From: Mesostigma viride
Taxonomy: Eukaryota > Streptophyta > Mesostigmatophyceae > Mesostigmatales > Mesostigmataceae
Assembly (NCBI GenBank): GCA_009746045.1
Contig: RPFO01000038.1
Span: 1,296,576-1,360,575, forward strand
Direction: 5' to 3'
Length of the DNA: 64,000 nucleotides
Positions 9,801 through 25,000 of the stretch are shown here, piece after piece (positions within the stretch are counted from its first letter, which is position 1; every line of letters starts with the position of its first letter). The translations under genes were made by a program, and so were the position numbers. Under the pieces are notes generated by a model that was not told the origin of the DNA, searched no databases, and worked only from the letters and a program-made list of their open reading frames with translations.

Positions 9801-12800
9801 CGCACGGAGGTGAGAAGAGGCAGATGATAGTGTTCATCGCGGCCTCAAGAAGCAAGCATCTGCCTGCGGCAAATTGGAGCGTGCGGCCGCTGCTGGCCAC
9901 TGCCACAAGTATTCACAGCGGAGCGAGGGAAAATTCATACCTGGTGGAAGATGAGGCACGTGAGCCATACATGGTGGAAGATAGAGCATACCTGGTGGAA
10001 GACGAGGCTGGTGCAGAGCTGTTCGAGCTCCGTGCTGAGTGCCACGCCGCCCGCAACGCACTGGCGCCCAAGAGGCAGCATGTGTGGCAGGACACGAGGC
10101 AGGCGTGGGGCAGCAGCGATGGGCAACCGTGGGGAGCATGGGGTGGTTGGGTCACAGATGATATCCAGAGAGCAGTATAAGGAACAGTGCAAGGGTAATG
10201 GGAGCGACATTTTACTTGCCAAAACTTGGCTCTTGTTCCTCCCCAAACCATGTGTTTCTGTTCCTCCTCGCATGGGAGTTTGCTTGGCTTGACAGCACAC
10301 CCGCCGCCGCCCTCGCAGGATCCATCATGGCTCAGCCCATGGAAGATGACGGACTAACGCACTGACTTATCCACAGACCAGCCAACACAAAAACAAAGGC
10401 ATGTTGCTACCTGAAAGAAAAAGAATATGTTGAAAACTGTATTAAAAAAGAACAACAAAGAACACGTGAATTAGATTCTGACGGACGGTGCCTGCCTGTG
10501 CATGCGGTCGCCATTCGTCCACAGGGAAAGCATTGGATGCACTAGATCGTGCCCATACACTAGATCATGTCCAGAGAGTCCACCTCATGCCCGCCACCTC
10601 GTGCTTGCCGACCAGTCATCCTCACATTCTTCAAGGGACAAACGCTTACGGAGAACACATCAGAATCTGCCGATGCAAACATGCTGAGTACTGCGTGTCG
10701 TGGGTGCGCAGAGTTTCTGCCGCTTCATGTGGGCTCCTGACAAGAGTGAATCGCCAAACTGATCACCCCAAACCCGCCTTCCTTAGGCGCCCGAGTGGGA
10801 CATCCCTCCTTACCACTTCTACCAATTCATATAGGAAAAGCGTAGCCCGCAACGTACTGATTCCATTATACCAATTCACCTAGGTAAAAAATAGCTAGTA
10901 AAGTACCTATTCCATGGTGTCAGCGAAACAACGTATGTGGTTTACTCTAAGGGCCTGATTGAGTGCTTCATGGCGTGAAAAGCCCTCGCCCAAGTATCCA
11001 CTGGATAAACACCGTAACAGGACAGATGAATCCGATTGTATTAGACATGAGAGGGGCAAGGATAGCTGATCCGCATTCATTAGGCATGAGACGGGCCAAG
11101 GACAGCTGATCCCCTTTTATTAGAGAGAGATAGACCATCCCCCCCCCCCCACATACCCGCCGGATCGTGTCCAATGACTCGTACACAACAGAGCGCAGCC
11201 GGTTGTACTTGCGAACTTCCTGCCATTTGCACACGCGAGAAACGCAAACGATGGCACACCATCATGTAAAGTCACGGGTCACATGCAGTTGATGCGGGCG
11301 AGGCAGCTTCTGGAGGGAAAATGGTCGGTCATTTCAAGGGCCTTTTCCATTCATGGCATTATTGCTTCGTGCCCCTGTCTCAGCGCACACATGGCCACAG
11401 CAAGGCTCCGCCACACCAAATCTTATTTGAACAACATGAACCAAAAATATGCTTTTTTCCTAGGTAAAAGGGTGCCAAATCGTGCAGCCTGCACTAATAT
11501 GCACGGTGAGTACTCAGAGTAGTCTACGTGGTAAGAAAAGATTAAATTGCAGCCCACCTGATATGGGTAGCGAAAGCCACACGGACTTGCAATGGGTAGA
11601 TTTCTAGTCAGGCTTCGGTGGTTTGTGGGGGAGGCAGGGGGGGAAAGGAAGGACCGCCCGCGTTGCCAAAAGAGCCACCTTTCCCAGTAGGGGCCCGGCC
11701 GCGTGCCCCACCGTGTCATGTACCGGGTAATAAAAGGCAGGACTCACGTATCACTTCAGTGGACTGCCCTACTGCCAGCAGGCAGGTGTGAGCCCACCTT
11801 AAATCAGACCCTCACTAAAACATTCCTAGCACTGGCAGTCGAACCCTTGCCAAAATTGTTGCGAGAAACAGCCCCTGTATCGAATGTGCCCGCCTGTGGC
11901 TTATCTGGGAACCAGGTGGGCAGGGATAGGCGGTCTGCATTCATGTGCAAGCCAAGGAACTTGCAGAACGCGCAGAGCCTTGGAGGATGTTGTTGGGTGC
12001 TCTGTCCATGCAGACAAGCACGCCGTTCCAATCCAAGAGAGTTGAAAGAAAGGAGCACATGCAGGGTTCTCAGGCGCCCACAGGAAGCCGCACTGCAGAG
12101 ATGATGGGAACGGGGCAGGAGGACAAGTGAGAGCGGAGAGCGTGGGGGCAAGAGGACAAGTGAGAGCGGAGAGCGTGGGGGCAGGAGGACAAGTGAGAGC
12201 GGAGAGCGTGGGGGCAGGAGGACAAGTGAGAGCGGAGAGCGTGGGGGCAGGAGGACAAGTGAGAGCGGAGAGCGTGGGGGCAGGAGGACGAGTGAGAGCG
12301 GAGAGCGTGGGGGCAGGAGGACAAGTGAGCCGAGAGCATGGGGGAAAGAGGACAAGTGAGAGCGGAGAGGGTGGGGGCAGGAGGACAAGTGAGAGCAGAG
12401 AGCATGGGGGCAGGAGGACAAGTGAGCCGAGAGCATGGGGGAAAGAGGACAAGTGAGAGCGGAGAGGGTGGGGGCAGGAGGACAAGTGAGAGCAGAGAGC
12501 ATGGGGGCAGGAGGACAAGTGAGAACGGAGAGCATGGGGGCAGGAGGACAAGTGAGAGCGGAGAGCGGCCTGGACGTGAGCCGTGTGAGGCCATGCGCGG
12601 CATGGGGAGGTAGCCATGGGAACCTACATGGACAGGAGGCGGCGCCAGCTCACCTGTGCCAGCACGGCACCCATGGGCGTGTAGTCCTTGGCCAGGTGCT
12701 GCATCACCTCCTCTTCGGGCAGTGGCGGATGCAAGCCGATCAGCATGTCGATCACCTGGCCCGACACGGCGCTGACCTGTGCGCCCAGGCAGGCCAGCCG

Positions 12801-15800
12801 GGCCATGAGGGGATGATGTCATAGGGGGGCGATGATGTCATCGCAGAGGCAGGCACGATCGAAAAACATACTTTAGAGCCACGTCGAGTGCAGGGGATGT
12901 AGAGAGGGTGGCCCTTTCCAATCCTAGAAGCTAAAGCAGGTTGAAACGCCCCGCCACTTAAGGTGCAGACTGGCCATTTATTATGCATACCAAAGTAAAG
13001 CCTTGAACCATTGAGCATTTTAGGTGCCCTGGCATTCAATGCCAAAAGGCCATCGGACATGCTGTGGTATGTCAAAAGACACAAGGTGCCATGTGTCATA
13101 TGCCACGTCCTCACCCTCAGGTGTCAAGTAAGACAGCCACAAAGTAAATGGTGGCAAAGATGGCAATGATGGCAACTATGATGGCAATGATGGCAATGAT
13201 GGCAATGATGGCAATGATGGCAATGATGGCAATGATGGCAATGATGGCAATGATGGCAATGATGGCAATGATGGCAATGATGGCAATGATGGCAATGACA
13301 GCAATGACAGCAATTATGGCCATGATGGCCATGATGGCCATGATGATGGCAATGATGAATGGTAGCACCCCCTGCAGGGCACTGCTTCCCCCACCTGGCC
13401 AAAGATGCCTGGCCGGCTGGACAGCTCGGTGGCCGTGCGCATGCGATCCAACCCCGCAGTGGTCGACAGAAGCTCGGCGGCGTGCGCACACTTGAGCTTG
13501 GCATCAGAGCTGGCGGACAAGCCCATGATCTGCGCACGTGTGGGTTTTGGGTGTGTGGCGTGTGGGGGTGGGGGTGGGGGTGGGGGTGGGGGTATGTGGG
13601 CCGGGTGACTGGGGAGGCTGGAGGAATCGGAGACGAGAAGGTTAGCTCTGCGAGAAAGAGACATCACCATTCCCTATGTCGACAAGAGATTAGCTCCATG
13701 GGTGGATGGATGATGCACCGATGATGCGATGGATGAGCAGAGCTGGTTTTCAGATACTCTCTGCATTTTGTGCTGAATCCCCGTACCGCATCTAGGTACA
13801 AGTCAGGAGCGTGATGTTCCTGTGTAGTCGAGTTCAGTTGTGTGCCAAAGTGGCAACCCTCAGGAGGTTTAGACATCGACCAAGAGTCTGATGATCATAG
13901 CACAATTTGCCATGCGCATGTACCCTCACCCCTCATCATTTGCCCTCACCTCGGGTTGGTCATGCGCCCTCACCTTGGGTTGGTCATGCGCCCTCACCTC
14001 GGGTTCGTCGTGGACCGGTAGAGAGTGCACCAGCTTCTTGAACTGCACAAAGCTGGCGTCGGCGGGCGGGACCAGGTGGATGCCGCCCTGCGTCACCAGT
14101 TGCGGCACGGAGCCATCTGCAGGGACCACACGAGAGAACCAACAACAAGAAGAATGGTACCAAAAGACAACAAGAAAAATTAGAAATGGTACCAAACGCC
14201 AAAAAGAAAACGTGTGTTCGATGCGCTCACTGCGTACGTGTTATTATACGTAGCACACACTTCCAGAGTGGGCAGTGGGTCTGCATATAGCAGAAAGCAT
14301 TCAATAGCACAGCGTTCATGGCACTCATACAGACACTACTGGGAAGCTCGAAGAACGTGAGTTATACCAGCAGTACCAGTCGATCATAGCTATGCATGCT
14401 GGTGTCCCCATGACATCTAGGCATATGGAATCACGACATCATCACTGCTTTTCGCCCCCCCTTCCCGCAGTCGTTACCCAATGGAGCCACTTATGCCTCT
14501 GTCCTTGATCTTTCATATGCCCGTCCACCGACAGAAGGCAAGTAGCAAAGGGACTGGGATTCCTTAGTCGCGCTGGAAGTGGTTACCCGACCACCCCCCT
14601 GAGCTCCCGCCCATGCCCCTGCGGGCATGCGGTGGGATCTGCTGGAATGATCGCAGAGCCGTGTGTGAGGCATTGCTTCGCGGTGAGGAACCTGGGATAG
14701 CAGCACGTGAGGTGCCAGCCACGCACCTATGGGGAACAAGTCCTTGAGCAGCACGTGCATCAGCTGGATGTCTGCCTCCGTGGACACATGCGCCCCGTAT
14801 GCCACCAAGTCCAGCATGTGCAACAACATTTCCATGCAGCGCAGCGGCCGGCCCAGGGGGGACTCGCCCGCCCTGCCGCTGCTCAGCACATCTGGCACTT
14901 GGAGCAACGAGCGGACTGGCGCCCGCTGGCCGGATGTTGTGGCCGTGCCGGCCGCATGGGGGGCGAAGCCGGGCGCTGGGTCGATGAACTTCTTGATCTG
15001 TTCGAGGGAGACCTGGAAGTCAGAGTGGGTAAACGCGTACGGGAGCACCCAGCTGTGTGTTTGTGGGGTGTGGGGTGGGGAGTGGGGGCAAGCAGCATGC
15101 CGAAGAGCAAAAAGAGCAAGCATGTTGCAGTGATGCACAGAAATGATGGCATCCGTTACCATGACCGGAAATTCTGTCAGGTTCCCTCACTTCACCCCAC
15201 CCACTTGGCAGGCTATCCTACACCCAGGAAAAGGGGAATAAAAAGCCTGAACATGGTATCCACAGTCGTCGACCAAAAGAGTTGAAATTGCTTGATTACG
15301 ATACTACTATAAGTTTATTCACTCATTGAAGCAAAAATTCAGGTCAGGTTGGGAACATCACTTGTCATGCCAACTAAATATACAGCTTGGTAGGGCATGA
15401 TACTCTTGTTTATAGGCCCAATAAAGCCAGGAACATTCTCAGCGTCCGGTACTCAATCTTTATCTAGTATGACAACTAGAAACAGAGGCTAGGTAGGCAG
15501 GTGGGCAAATTACCACCCACCCACCCACCCACCCACCCACCCACCCACCCACCCACCCACCCACCACCCACCCACCCACCCACCCACCCACCCACCCACC
15601 CACCCACCCACCCACCCACCCACCCACCCACCCACCCACCCACCCCGCCCGCCCGCCCGCCTGCCGGCCCGCCGGCCCGCCGGCCCCCGCCCGCCCGCCC
15701 GCCCGCCGGCCCGCCGGCCTGCCGGCCCGCCGGCCCGCCGCCCGCCGCCCGCCCGCCCGCCCGCCCGCCTGCCCTCCCTCCCTCCCTCCCTCCCTCCCTC

Positions 15801-16085
15801 CCTCCCTCCCTCCCTCCCTCCCTCCCTCCCTCCCTCCCTCCCTCCCTCCCTCCCTCCCTCCCTCCCTCCCTCCCTCCCTCCCTCCCTCCCTCCCTCCCGC
15901 CTGCCCTCCCGCCCTCCCTCCCTCCCTCCCGCCGCCCGCCCGCCCGCCCGCCCGCCCGCCCATGCTCCCCCATCCGTACTGCCTGCGTGCCTCACGCACC
16001 CTATTGGACCGAACTTTCGCCGCTCTCGCACGAGCGCATGGAAGACGCACAGCTGGTAGAGCATCTGGCGGTTGACCTTCTTGTC
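6887..16085 (-). CDS. Dynein exons 47-57: AAA6 lid and C-terminal domain, stop at 6887
   Basis: The exons are 16000-16085, 14727-15052, 13998-14116, 13395-13529, 12654-12776, 11157-11219, 9992-10060, 9583-9735, 8909-9001, 8155-8404 and 6887-7053. LCVFHALVRERRKFGPIGW is near consensus, then YAFTHSDFQVSLEQI, LIGLHPPLPEEEV, VRKYNRLRSVVYESL, GVALSTELEQL and AYQSVKPLGAWLADL. The C-terminal cap is GVFLCRLVLEGADWE and CPVYRTPLRWE, ending HWVKLGVAICCSTAD. The final exon starts after the strong acceptor CTCCCCCTCTCAG at 7,054-7,056. The presence of this cap is typical of axonemal and metazoan-type dyneins. The last intron holds a 28-bp minisatellite. Confidence 0.9.
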
Positions 16086-19000
16086 CTGGGGAGGGGGCAG
16101 TATGCAGCATAAGGGACGCCAAGCAGGTGGCGTTGATGGTCTGTGCAGCAGAATGGTGTGCTGACCAACCTACGTGCACTCAACAGGGCACGGTAAAGCA
16201 AGTGCTGGGAGCTAGCAAGGATGACGCAGGCAAACGCGTCTCTGGTCCTACCTGGGATTCGGGTGCGCATTGTTCTGGTCACACATTGACGTAGATGGGT
16301 ACGGGCACAGCTGACAGAAGCTGAGTGCCTGACAAAGTCCTCGTTTTGTTGCGGCAGCATTGACAAACAGATGCCAATGCAGCCAAGAGCTGCGGCGCCG
16401 ATTTTGAACGCCTCTGACCTGCGTGAAGGATGACTAAACCACCAAGAGAAGCCCACATAAGCATGCCATTCAGCACACGTCCAGTTCCATGACATTCACC
16501 AATTGCAGGCCCTGTACCCTTCCACCCCCCATAAACTTTCTCTGCCCCTTCCACAATCCTCCCCAATCCTCTCGTATCCCCTAACCTGTAGTCCTCCATC
16601 CCTCCTCCCTTCTTTCCCACCCAACCTTGAGCTCTTCATCCCTCCTCCCTCCTCCTCCCTTCCCCCCACCTTTACTTCTCCATCCCTCCTCCCTCCTTGC
16701 CCGCCCCCCCCGCCCCCCCCCACCTTGAGTTCTCCATCCGCGTCGCTGTCGGGCATCTGCGAGAGCACCCACTGGATGGTGGCCTTCACCCCTTGCGGCT
16801 CCTCCAGGATGACCTTGACGCTGGCAGCCGCGGACAGCAGGGGCAAAGGAACAGGGGTGAGGCATCATGACTTCGATGGCACAAATAGTCACAAGGTGTG
16901 GGCATCGTGCTACTGCAAGTTGGACTCAGACGGCGACATTCTGGCCAAGGAGAGAAAGGGGCAGTACACGTAAGGGATAGACTAGGCAGCCCCACACACT
17001 GCCATAGAACACACAACCACTTACAAAGCACAGTTGAATCTAACAGGGTGGGTGGGGTGGCTTTGAAGTGGGTGGGATGACCTGACCAAGGCGGGTGGGC
17101 GGTTGGTTGGGTGAATGATCGGTTGGCATGCAACCAAGTAAGGCAGCGGCCATGCTTACTTGCAACGAGTCACAGAGATAGCCACAGAACAAGGAGGCAT
17201 GTCATGTTGCGTTGCCAGCTTGCGTGATTCATCTGCCGCCTGCAAGGGCAAATGTTACCTCGCACGCTACAGAGGGCTTGCGGCGACTCGCCACCTTGGC
17301 ATCATGCGCTTTGATGTATGATGGTGCCTATGCTGATGTCGTTGACAGCTCACCAGTGCTGGATGACGTTGAACGGAATGGTCGTGGCGCTGCCGACCGT
17401 GGTGCACAGGATGAGTCGGAAGTCGTCGTGCCGCGCCGGCAGGCTCTCCAGCAGCACGGGGAACAGCTGCGTTAGCCACAGGGTGCCTGCCTGGTGGATG
17501 TTGTCCACGACCAGCCATTGGCCCTTCTCCGCGGCTTCGGCGACCTTCTTCTCGATGACCGCGACCTGGAGGGGAGCCGAGGCCAGAGGAGAGCGGGGCC
17601 CAGGATGCGGGGGATGGCAATGCGTGCCGATGCCATTTGATCGTATTGTAGAAGGAAACAAGGGTTTATAAATGCAGACTGTTCTCTACATGAGGTACAA
17701 CTTAAGTCTTGCACAAGTCCCCACATGCCACCATCTGTTCAATCTTCTGGACCCCCCTCAGTTGCCCTGCTGAGCTCTCTGTGCTCTTCATGGCTTGGAG
17801 CAAATGCCACATCACTCAGGATATGCAGAAGAACACTTCACCCAAGAGCGAGAGACGGAAGGGCAGCTTCTATCAGAGCTTGTGCACGAAAAGCAACAGA
17901 AGCTCCTTTTAGGTTTCTGGCACCGTCACCCACAATTCAACCTCACCCTTGCAAGTTTCAGTGAATTGGGTATAGTTGATTGCAAGTAGCACTAATGCAC
18001 AGTGCGTGTGTGATGAAGGACCTAGTGCTGGCCTTAAGGACCAATGCCTGTGACCTAGATTCTGCATGGGTGCCATGCCCCCACCCTTCATCACGAAGGG
18101 TGGACAACAAACGATGGAAAAGATGCCTTCCTCCCCCCCCCTGCCCCCCCCCCTTCCTCCCATTCTGAAAGCCAAACACATTTATTGTGAGCACTTATCG
18201 TTAGCTTACATGTTCCCACGGCACGGCATACAGAAACCGTCGAGCAACTTGCCTTTTCTGTCCCCATGACCGCAAAGCGGAGGCGCTTGTCATGACCCAA
18301 AACTGTTGCAGCGTTCGTGATCTGGTGACATGGCAGCCGATGGACACACAAGCGGGAAATGACGATCCACAAGGACGGCAGCAGAGCCCCAGCCGTAAGC
18401 ATGGGAGCGTGTCATGCAAGGGGCAAACGATGTTGAAGAAACGGTAACAGATGATAGAAGTACAGGCACAGAGACTTCCAATCTCAATGTATAATACAAC
18501 GAATGGTAGGACATGATAAACTCAGCACGGAAATCAGAAAAAATTCATTGGATTTAAAATCAATTTCTGAAACATAGGAAATACGAAATTGGGCAAGGTG
18601 TTGGTTGTGCTACTCGGGACGGACACCTGCCAGGTAAACAAACCAGCCCACAGCCTTGCCCCCCCCCCGACCTGTGCGTGCTTGCTGAGCAGGCGTTCGG
18701 CACATCAACTGTCCACACTGGCCAAGTTACCAACGGCCACATGATCAAGAACTACCAGCGAGCTGTTGCTGAGGTCTCCTAAAGAATGTCCCTCCCAACG
18801 AATTGCATGAGATCCCACAGATGTCGACAACCTATGCGGGTTCTGTCCCACACGCATGCATGCTGTAGGACACCGCCCCCTGCCACCGCAGTCTGTTCTC
18901 CTTCCCCACGCCTCAACCTGCCATACCTCTTTCTTCACCGGTAGCGCGGGTGCATGGATGCAAAGCAGAGGTGTGGCGTTGCTGGCATCCACCAAACCCT

Positions 19001-22000
19001 GTGTGTGGACACAATGTCGAGGACACATGCGCCGAGGACACATGCGCGGGGACACGTGCCAAGGATTTCACAGGTCAGCACGTGCCCCTTGGAACTCCTG
19101 GTGAGGTGGAACGTGGTGTGTGCCTCGGGCATAAGGCTGACGCTGGTCCAAGACAGGAAGGATGCTCACCCTTGGCTCGCAGTCAGCAGCCTCCAGCAAC
19201 TTGATGAATGGACCCACATGTCCATACCCATCAATGTATCTTGGATGGCTCCTCTTTCTCCATACCTTGGACCCTGTCTCCATGTCTTACGCCATTCAAC
19301 TCGACGCGGCGCTGTGCGCCAATGGATATACCTTACCATGGATATACGATACGACATACTCCTTGCATATACTGCGGTATGACTCCCATGTGATGTATCG
19401 GACGACCATCATGCACACAAGGAATCACCATGGTGTATCGGACGACCATTATGCACACAAGGAATCACCATGTCGTTGCAATCCAACAAGCTGCCTCCAC
19501 GTGGTTGTCCCTGGCGGTACCAGCTGGCGAGTGAGTGACCTTCTCTTTCGGCCAACCTTTTTTGAGCCCGTGAAGGACGGTCGCCATAAGCGCATCCATC
19601 ACAGGCAGCAATAGCACAGGCAAGCATTCAGGCATTGAAACATCTATCCATAGCACTCATATTCCAGCGTTGCGGCGCACCATCTTGATGTCCCCTGCGG
19701 CGACGGTGAGCAGCCGCTCCCCCAGCTGGTCGCCCACGAACCGCTGGACCGATGAGATGACCTGGGGGCATGGCATGACATGGTATGGTATTGGTGTGTT
19801 GTTAGGGGGGCATGTGATCACATGGTGCTGGTTTACGTTGTTATGGGGCCATGTAGGGCACAGCTAGCCAGCTCCTCACGATGCAGTGAGGTGCGGTGAT
19901 CGCACACATGCAAGCGTGCACCATGCTCATTGATAACATCACCCTCATAGTTATTATTATTGTTATTACTATTATTATTACTATTACGGATCAGCTTGGC
20001 AGTGCGCTAAATAGGTTATTGAGAGACAGTGACTTGGAGATTTATTCTTGGGCGCGGTCCACGCTGGGCAGGTAGTGCACGATGCAGTTCACACGATGCC
20101 GAGGCAGCGGCTGGCCAACCGATTCATTCACCAACACGTGGCCACCATGACCTTACAATACTTGCTTACAGTCGGAGTGTTCTGGTGTCATGGGTGAGCA
20201 TGGGTGGGTGCACACACAGTGCCAGGGGAGTGCGCACGCTGCAGGCGGTCCTGGGCATCCTTGTCTGCCCGTCTCACATCTCTTCATGGTACCTGAATCT
20301 GCAACACCTTCCGTTAGCGGCATGACGTGCCTATGTATGGACAATGCGCTGCTCAGCTGTCCTTCGCACCAAGGCCCCAGACCACCACAATGCTTGCTCT
20401 TCCTCCCCCCCACCTTGTCTTGCAGCAGGCATGCGCCGATAACCATTTGCTCCCATCGGGGGAGGCTGCCCCACCGGCCCGGCAGCACACGCTCGCCGAC
20501 ACCTGTAACCCACATGCGCCAGTCGGACTCCTTCTCCAGCATGTCCTGCGCCAGGCCGCTAAAGCTGGTGATGTACAGCCCGGCAGGCAACGTCCACAGC
20601 CGGGCAAGCCATGCCCAGGGCGGCAAGAGATGTTCCGTATGCCAGAGGGGGCCCACACAGGGTGACAAGAACAGGGTCGTCAGCAGGCAGTAAGCAGTTA
20701 AAGAACCGGAATCATCACTCTAGGAGATAGGGGGACCTGTTTATTGAGCGATATTACCAACAATAAAGCGGCCTCTAGAACTTCTAATTCATTCAAGCTG
20801 GCTGCTGCCACCTAACACCAGCTACTGTATCGGTACATCTTCCAACCCGCCCCTAGAAAGGAAGAAGGCGTTGCAAAGCAGTGGTCGTACTAACCAGCTC
20901 CATGACATAATTTGCCATCTCCAGCATTACAAGATATACCAGCTCCATTACTTCAGTTTAATCCTACCAGCTCAATTACTATGTTTGTATCAGCTCCCCC
21001 CCTCCCTGATCACATTCATACCAAGCTCCATTACTATATTCATACCTGCTCTATTCCTATATGCATACCAGCACCATTACCACATTTGGACCAGCACCAT
21101 TACTATATTTGCTCCGGCTCCCTTATTCCTTCTGTGCCAGCTCCACACCTGTATTCGTACCGGCTCTGTTACTAGACGTGTACCGGCTCCATGCCTATAT
21201 TTCTACGAGCTCCCTTACCATATTCGTACTGGCTTAATTCTCATATTTGTACCAGCTCTCTCATCCTATTCGTACCGGCTCTATTATCACATGCATACCA
21301 GCTCCCTCATCCTATTCGCACCGGCTAATGGAGCTGAGCCGGCACACCAGGTACCACTCGCGTGAGTCCGGCTCAAGCCAGGGTGGGCTGGGCCAGGGGG
21401 AACGCCAGTCCTTGTCGGGTCGCGCAGAATGGGACGAGAGCAGCAGACGCAGCGCCTCTTGGTCCAGGTTGCCCTTGAGGTCCATCAACCTGAAGGGAGG
21501 GGGACGCAGTTTGTTGAAGGGAGGCAAACCATTGACGGATGGAAACGCATTGAGTGTGCAACAAACAATCAGGAATTGCACCCTCCTTCGTACGATGAAT
21601 CAATACCATTCTGCGAACGTGGTGCGGCATACGTGAGAGCCCATCGTAATCGCATGTATAGTACTATAGTACATGCGGTTCAGGGTATACTGGCTACTGT
21701 TTGAGGTATGTAATCAGTTCCGCGACGATGTGATCGCAACACGGGGATGGCACGGCACTGCGTACAAGGTGGCTCTGCGTACGTGGGGTGAGTGCGTGGA
21801 GGGAGTGCTCATAATACACCAGTGGTGGCAGAGAATTGTCGCGGCATGGGCTGCCGCTGCCCAAGCCCCAAGGGCATGGAATAAGGCCCAAGTGGGGGAC
21901 TTCCACCGCCTTTCTTACAGACACCGATCTCATCAAACCTGGACAGGAAAGTAAGAAAAGAGAGAGATTGCCACCGAAGCAAAATGAGAGCGGTGAAAAC

Positions 22001-25000
22001 AAGCAGTCACAAGCCCACCAGGGGCTGATGAGGAATTCGGAGAGGGAGCGGCAGCAATGAATAACGTGCCGGAGGGCGATCAGCAAGGTGGCAGGGAGGC
22101 GGCAGCGATAAGCACGCCAAAGCACAACAAGGAAGAAGACGGGGCGGAAGTGGCGTCGTACCGGAGGGCGATCAGGAAGGTGAAGAGCAGGTGGTGCTTT
22201 GCAAACAGGCTGTTGCTGACGCGCGACACGACGGACGTCGTGATCTTGGCGCACAGCGCACGCGCATGCTCGCTCACGTTACCAACAAAGCCCTCTGCCT
22301 TGCGGCGGCTCAGCAGCGCGTGGCGGCACACACTCACAAACCAGCTCAGGTGGAAGTGGTAGAGCGGGTGCACCTGCAGGCACATGAGGATGGGGCATGC
22401 AAGCGTGGGCAGAGGGGCAGGAGATCCGCGGACTGGGAGTACGCCAGATAAGGGTAGACCGACACAGCCTGCAAAGGGCCTCTGATCGGGAAATGGAGGC
22501 GCGACCGCAAATGGCACGTGCCTAGGAGCAGGGGCGACTCAGTCTAAACTTTAACTACTACATAGTTACACAGGCAACACAAATGGTGGCTCGCGAACAC
22601 CCGTCGGAGGATGCCACAAATTTCGTGAACCGAGCAGCAGCGCACCCAATTGGTCAAGGGAACGAGATGCAACCGCAAAGCTGCACAGTGAAGGCCTTTG
22701 TGAGCATTGCGGACCCCTGTAACACGCAAGCATGTCCGGACATCACCAACCCAGTGCTCTGCAGCACATGGAGGATCAAGGCACGGGTGGCTAGCAAATC
22801 CCGCCCTCGAGCCCCATTGCGTCTCGAGGCATGTAACAACATTTCCCATCGCAGGGTCCGCTCGGCCATGTCGCGGACAGGCATGCCTTCCCAGGTTACC
22901 CATTTCAACTATACGGTTTGCTCAATTTAGGTTCCAACGCAACCGTCAGCACTGGGACTTGCCTGACCGCGAACACCCCCCGCAGAATACGCGGGACCCA
23001 CAGCATGGGCTCGGAGCATGGCAATCCCATCGGACCCAGCCCAAACCACCAACGAGTGCGGGGCCGCCAGCGCATGCCACCTGGCAGTATCACATTTGCT
23101 CACCTGCAGCATGTCGGCCACACAGAAGTAGATGACGACGATGTGCTCGGCCACTGCGCGGTACTCGAGCCGGGCTTCTGCCAGCCGGGCCTCTGCCAGC
23201 GCCGTCTCCCGCAGTTGCGCCTGCACACACACAGGCATGCCCCCACCCCGGGCCCCGCCCCCGCCCCCGCCCCGGCCCCCGCCCCCGCCCATGCATGCAC
23301 AAGGTTCATAGCAGATGCGGCTCGTTTGAGTCGTCCCCGCGCTGCGCTCTGCAGCCTCGTCTCCGCAAGGCACCAGCCCTTACGAAGACTCCTTGATAAG
23401 ATTGATGAGCTGGCACGCTCGCGTCCAGCCGAGGAGAGCATGACATGATTGGCTGATGGGTGCGCGAGCACATTGGAGGTTGAGGTGAGTGGGTGGGTGG
23501 GGAACCGCAGTGGGTTGCGCCCGCCCCAGGGCCGCATGCCAAGCTGCCCCACAACGCCCACTTGTGCGCTGTGGCTGCGTACGGATGGGGAGGTGCAGGT
23601 CACTGCATGGCTGTTGCGTGCGTGACCGCTACTTCTGTGTGGGCATGTGAGCACGGCTGGGTGATGGTGTTGGAAGGTGCGTGATGCTCTCTTGTACTGG
23701 CAGCGCACAGATCCGCAGCGTCCCGGCAAAAATAATAATCAGTAATAAAGGAAGACAAAAAGGAAAAACAAGACAGCAGCCAGCATGGGGGTTGTCCAAT
23801 GGAGGTGGATGACGGGTGAGTGGGCAAGCACCCGAGCCATGGTCAAGGGGCAGAATGATGTCGCACTTAACAGGATAGGAGGGCAGAGCCATCCCGCTGG
23901 CTGGCAGGGGCAAGTTGCCACCATGCGTTAGTCATGCTGCCACACGCATGCACGTACCGTCGCCTCCCCCGGCTCACCTCGATCTTCCTCGTCATCTTCT
24001 GAGATTCGCCGATGACCTCGATCAGCCCCTGGTCGTCCTCCCCGATGATAGAGCTCTGCAACAGGCATTCCACCATGGCGATACACCCCTAGTCCCACGT
24101 TTAAGATTTCCAGGTTTAAGATCTTGAGACCCTGGATTTTGAAATTTCAGGTTTAAGATCGCAGGGCTGGTTTGGGGGAAAAGATCTTAAAGTAGGTACA
24201 AATAGCTGGTCAATGGTATGCGATACTGTGTACTCAGGTATACCCCATCAGGTTTAAGATCGCCTACAGCTCTCTACTTTAAGATCGTCAGCCCTGGATT
24301 TGATTTTAGGACTAAGATCGCAGCCCTGGGTCGGCCGGACCCCAATCTTGAACGTGGAGCTAGGGGTGTAGTAAAAGCATTGTAAGATAAACAATATAAG
24401 ATAATAGAGGTCTGCAAGACGACGGGGGTGACACCATCATGTGGGTGTTCCAAGGCAGGAACAGCCACAACCAACATAAGGTATTGGATCTTTGCAACTG
24501 TGATCCACTGCGGTAATGATAAGAACTGATAACACTATGTGTTCATGAAGATTAGTACCAGAATTCATTCAGGACAGCTGATGCAAGTGGATGGAGCTCT
24601 GTGCACGGGGTAGCATCGCAGTTTGTTCAACAATTGATGCAGTGATCTCCCCGGATGTGACACCAAGGCGAAGGCACTCAGGGGAACGCTACGCACCCCT
24701 CCATGCACGTGACCCATAAAGCCGTGTGAGGATGGAGCCAGGACCACGGAAAACCCTAGCTACGTACCCCCTAGTACCCCCTAGATAATTACTCGTTTGA
24801 TCAGGACTTTCTATACAAAGTGTGCTGTGTTGATTGCTGATATGAAGTAGGCAAAAGTTTACCCGGCACCAGTACCCCACTAAACCAAGACATTACATGG
24901 TATGCTCTGGCACAGGTAGATACCCCTGGCATCGTAGGGGACGCTGCACTCCCATCTACCCACCCGGTCTGACCATGGGAATAACATCGACGGCAGCCTG

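Noticed and set aside
15460-16179. Gly/Arg- and Pro-rich frames of up to 239 codons
   Set aside because: They are tetranucleotide repeats read in all frames. Only 16000-16085 is coding.
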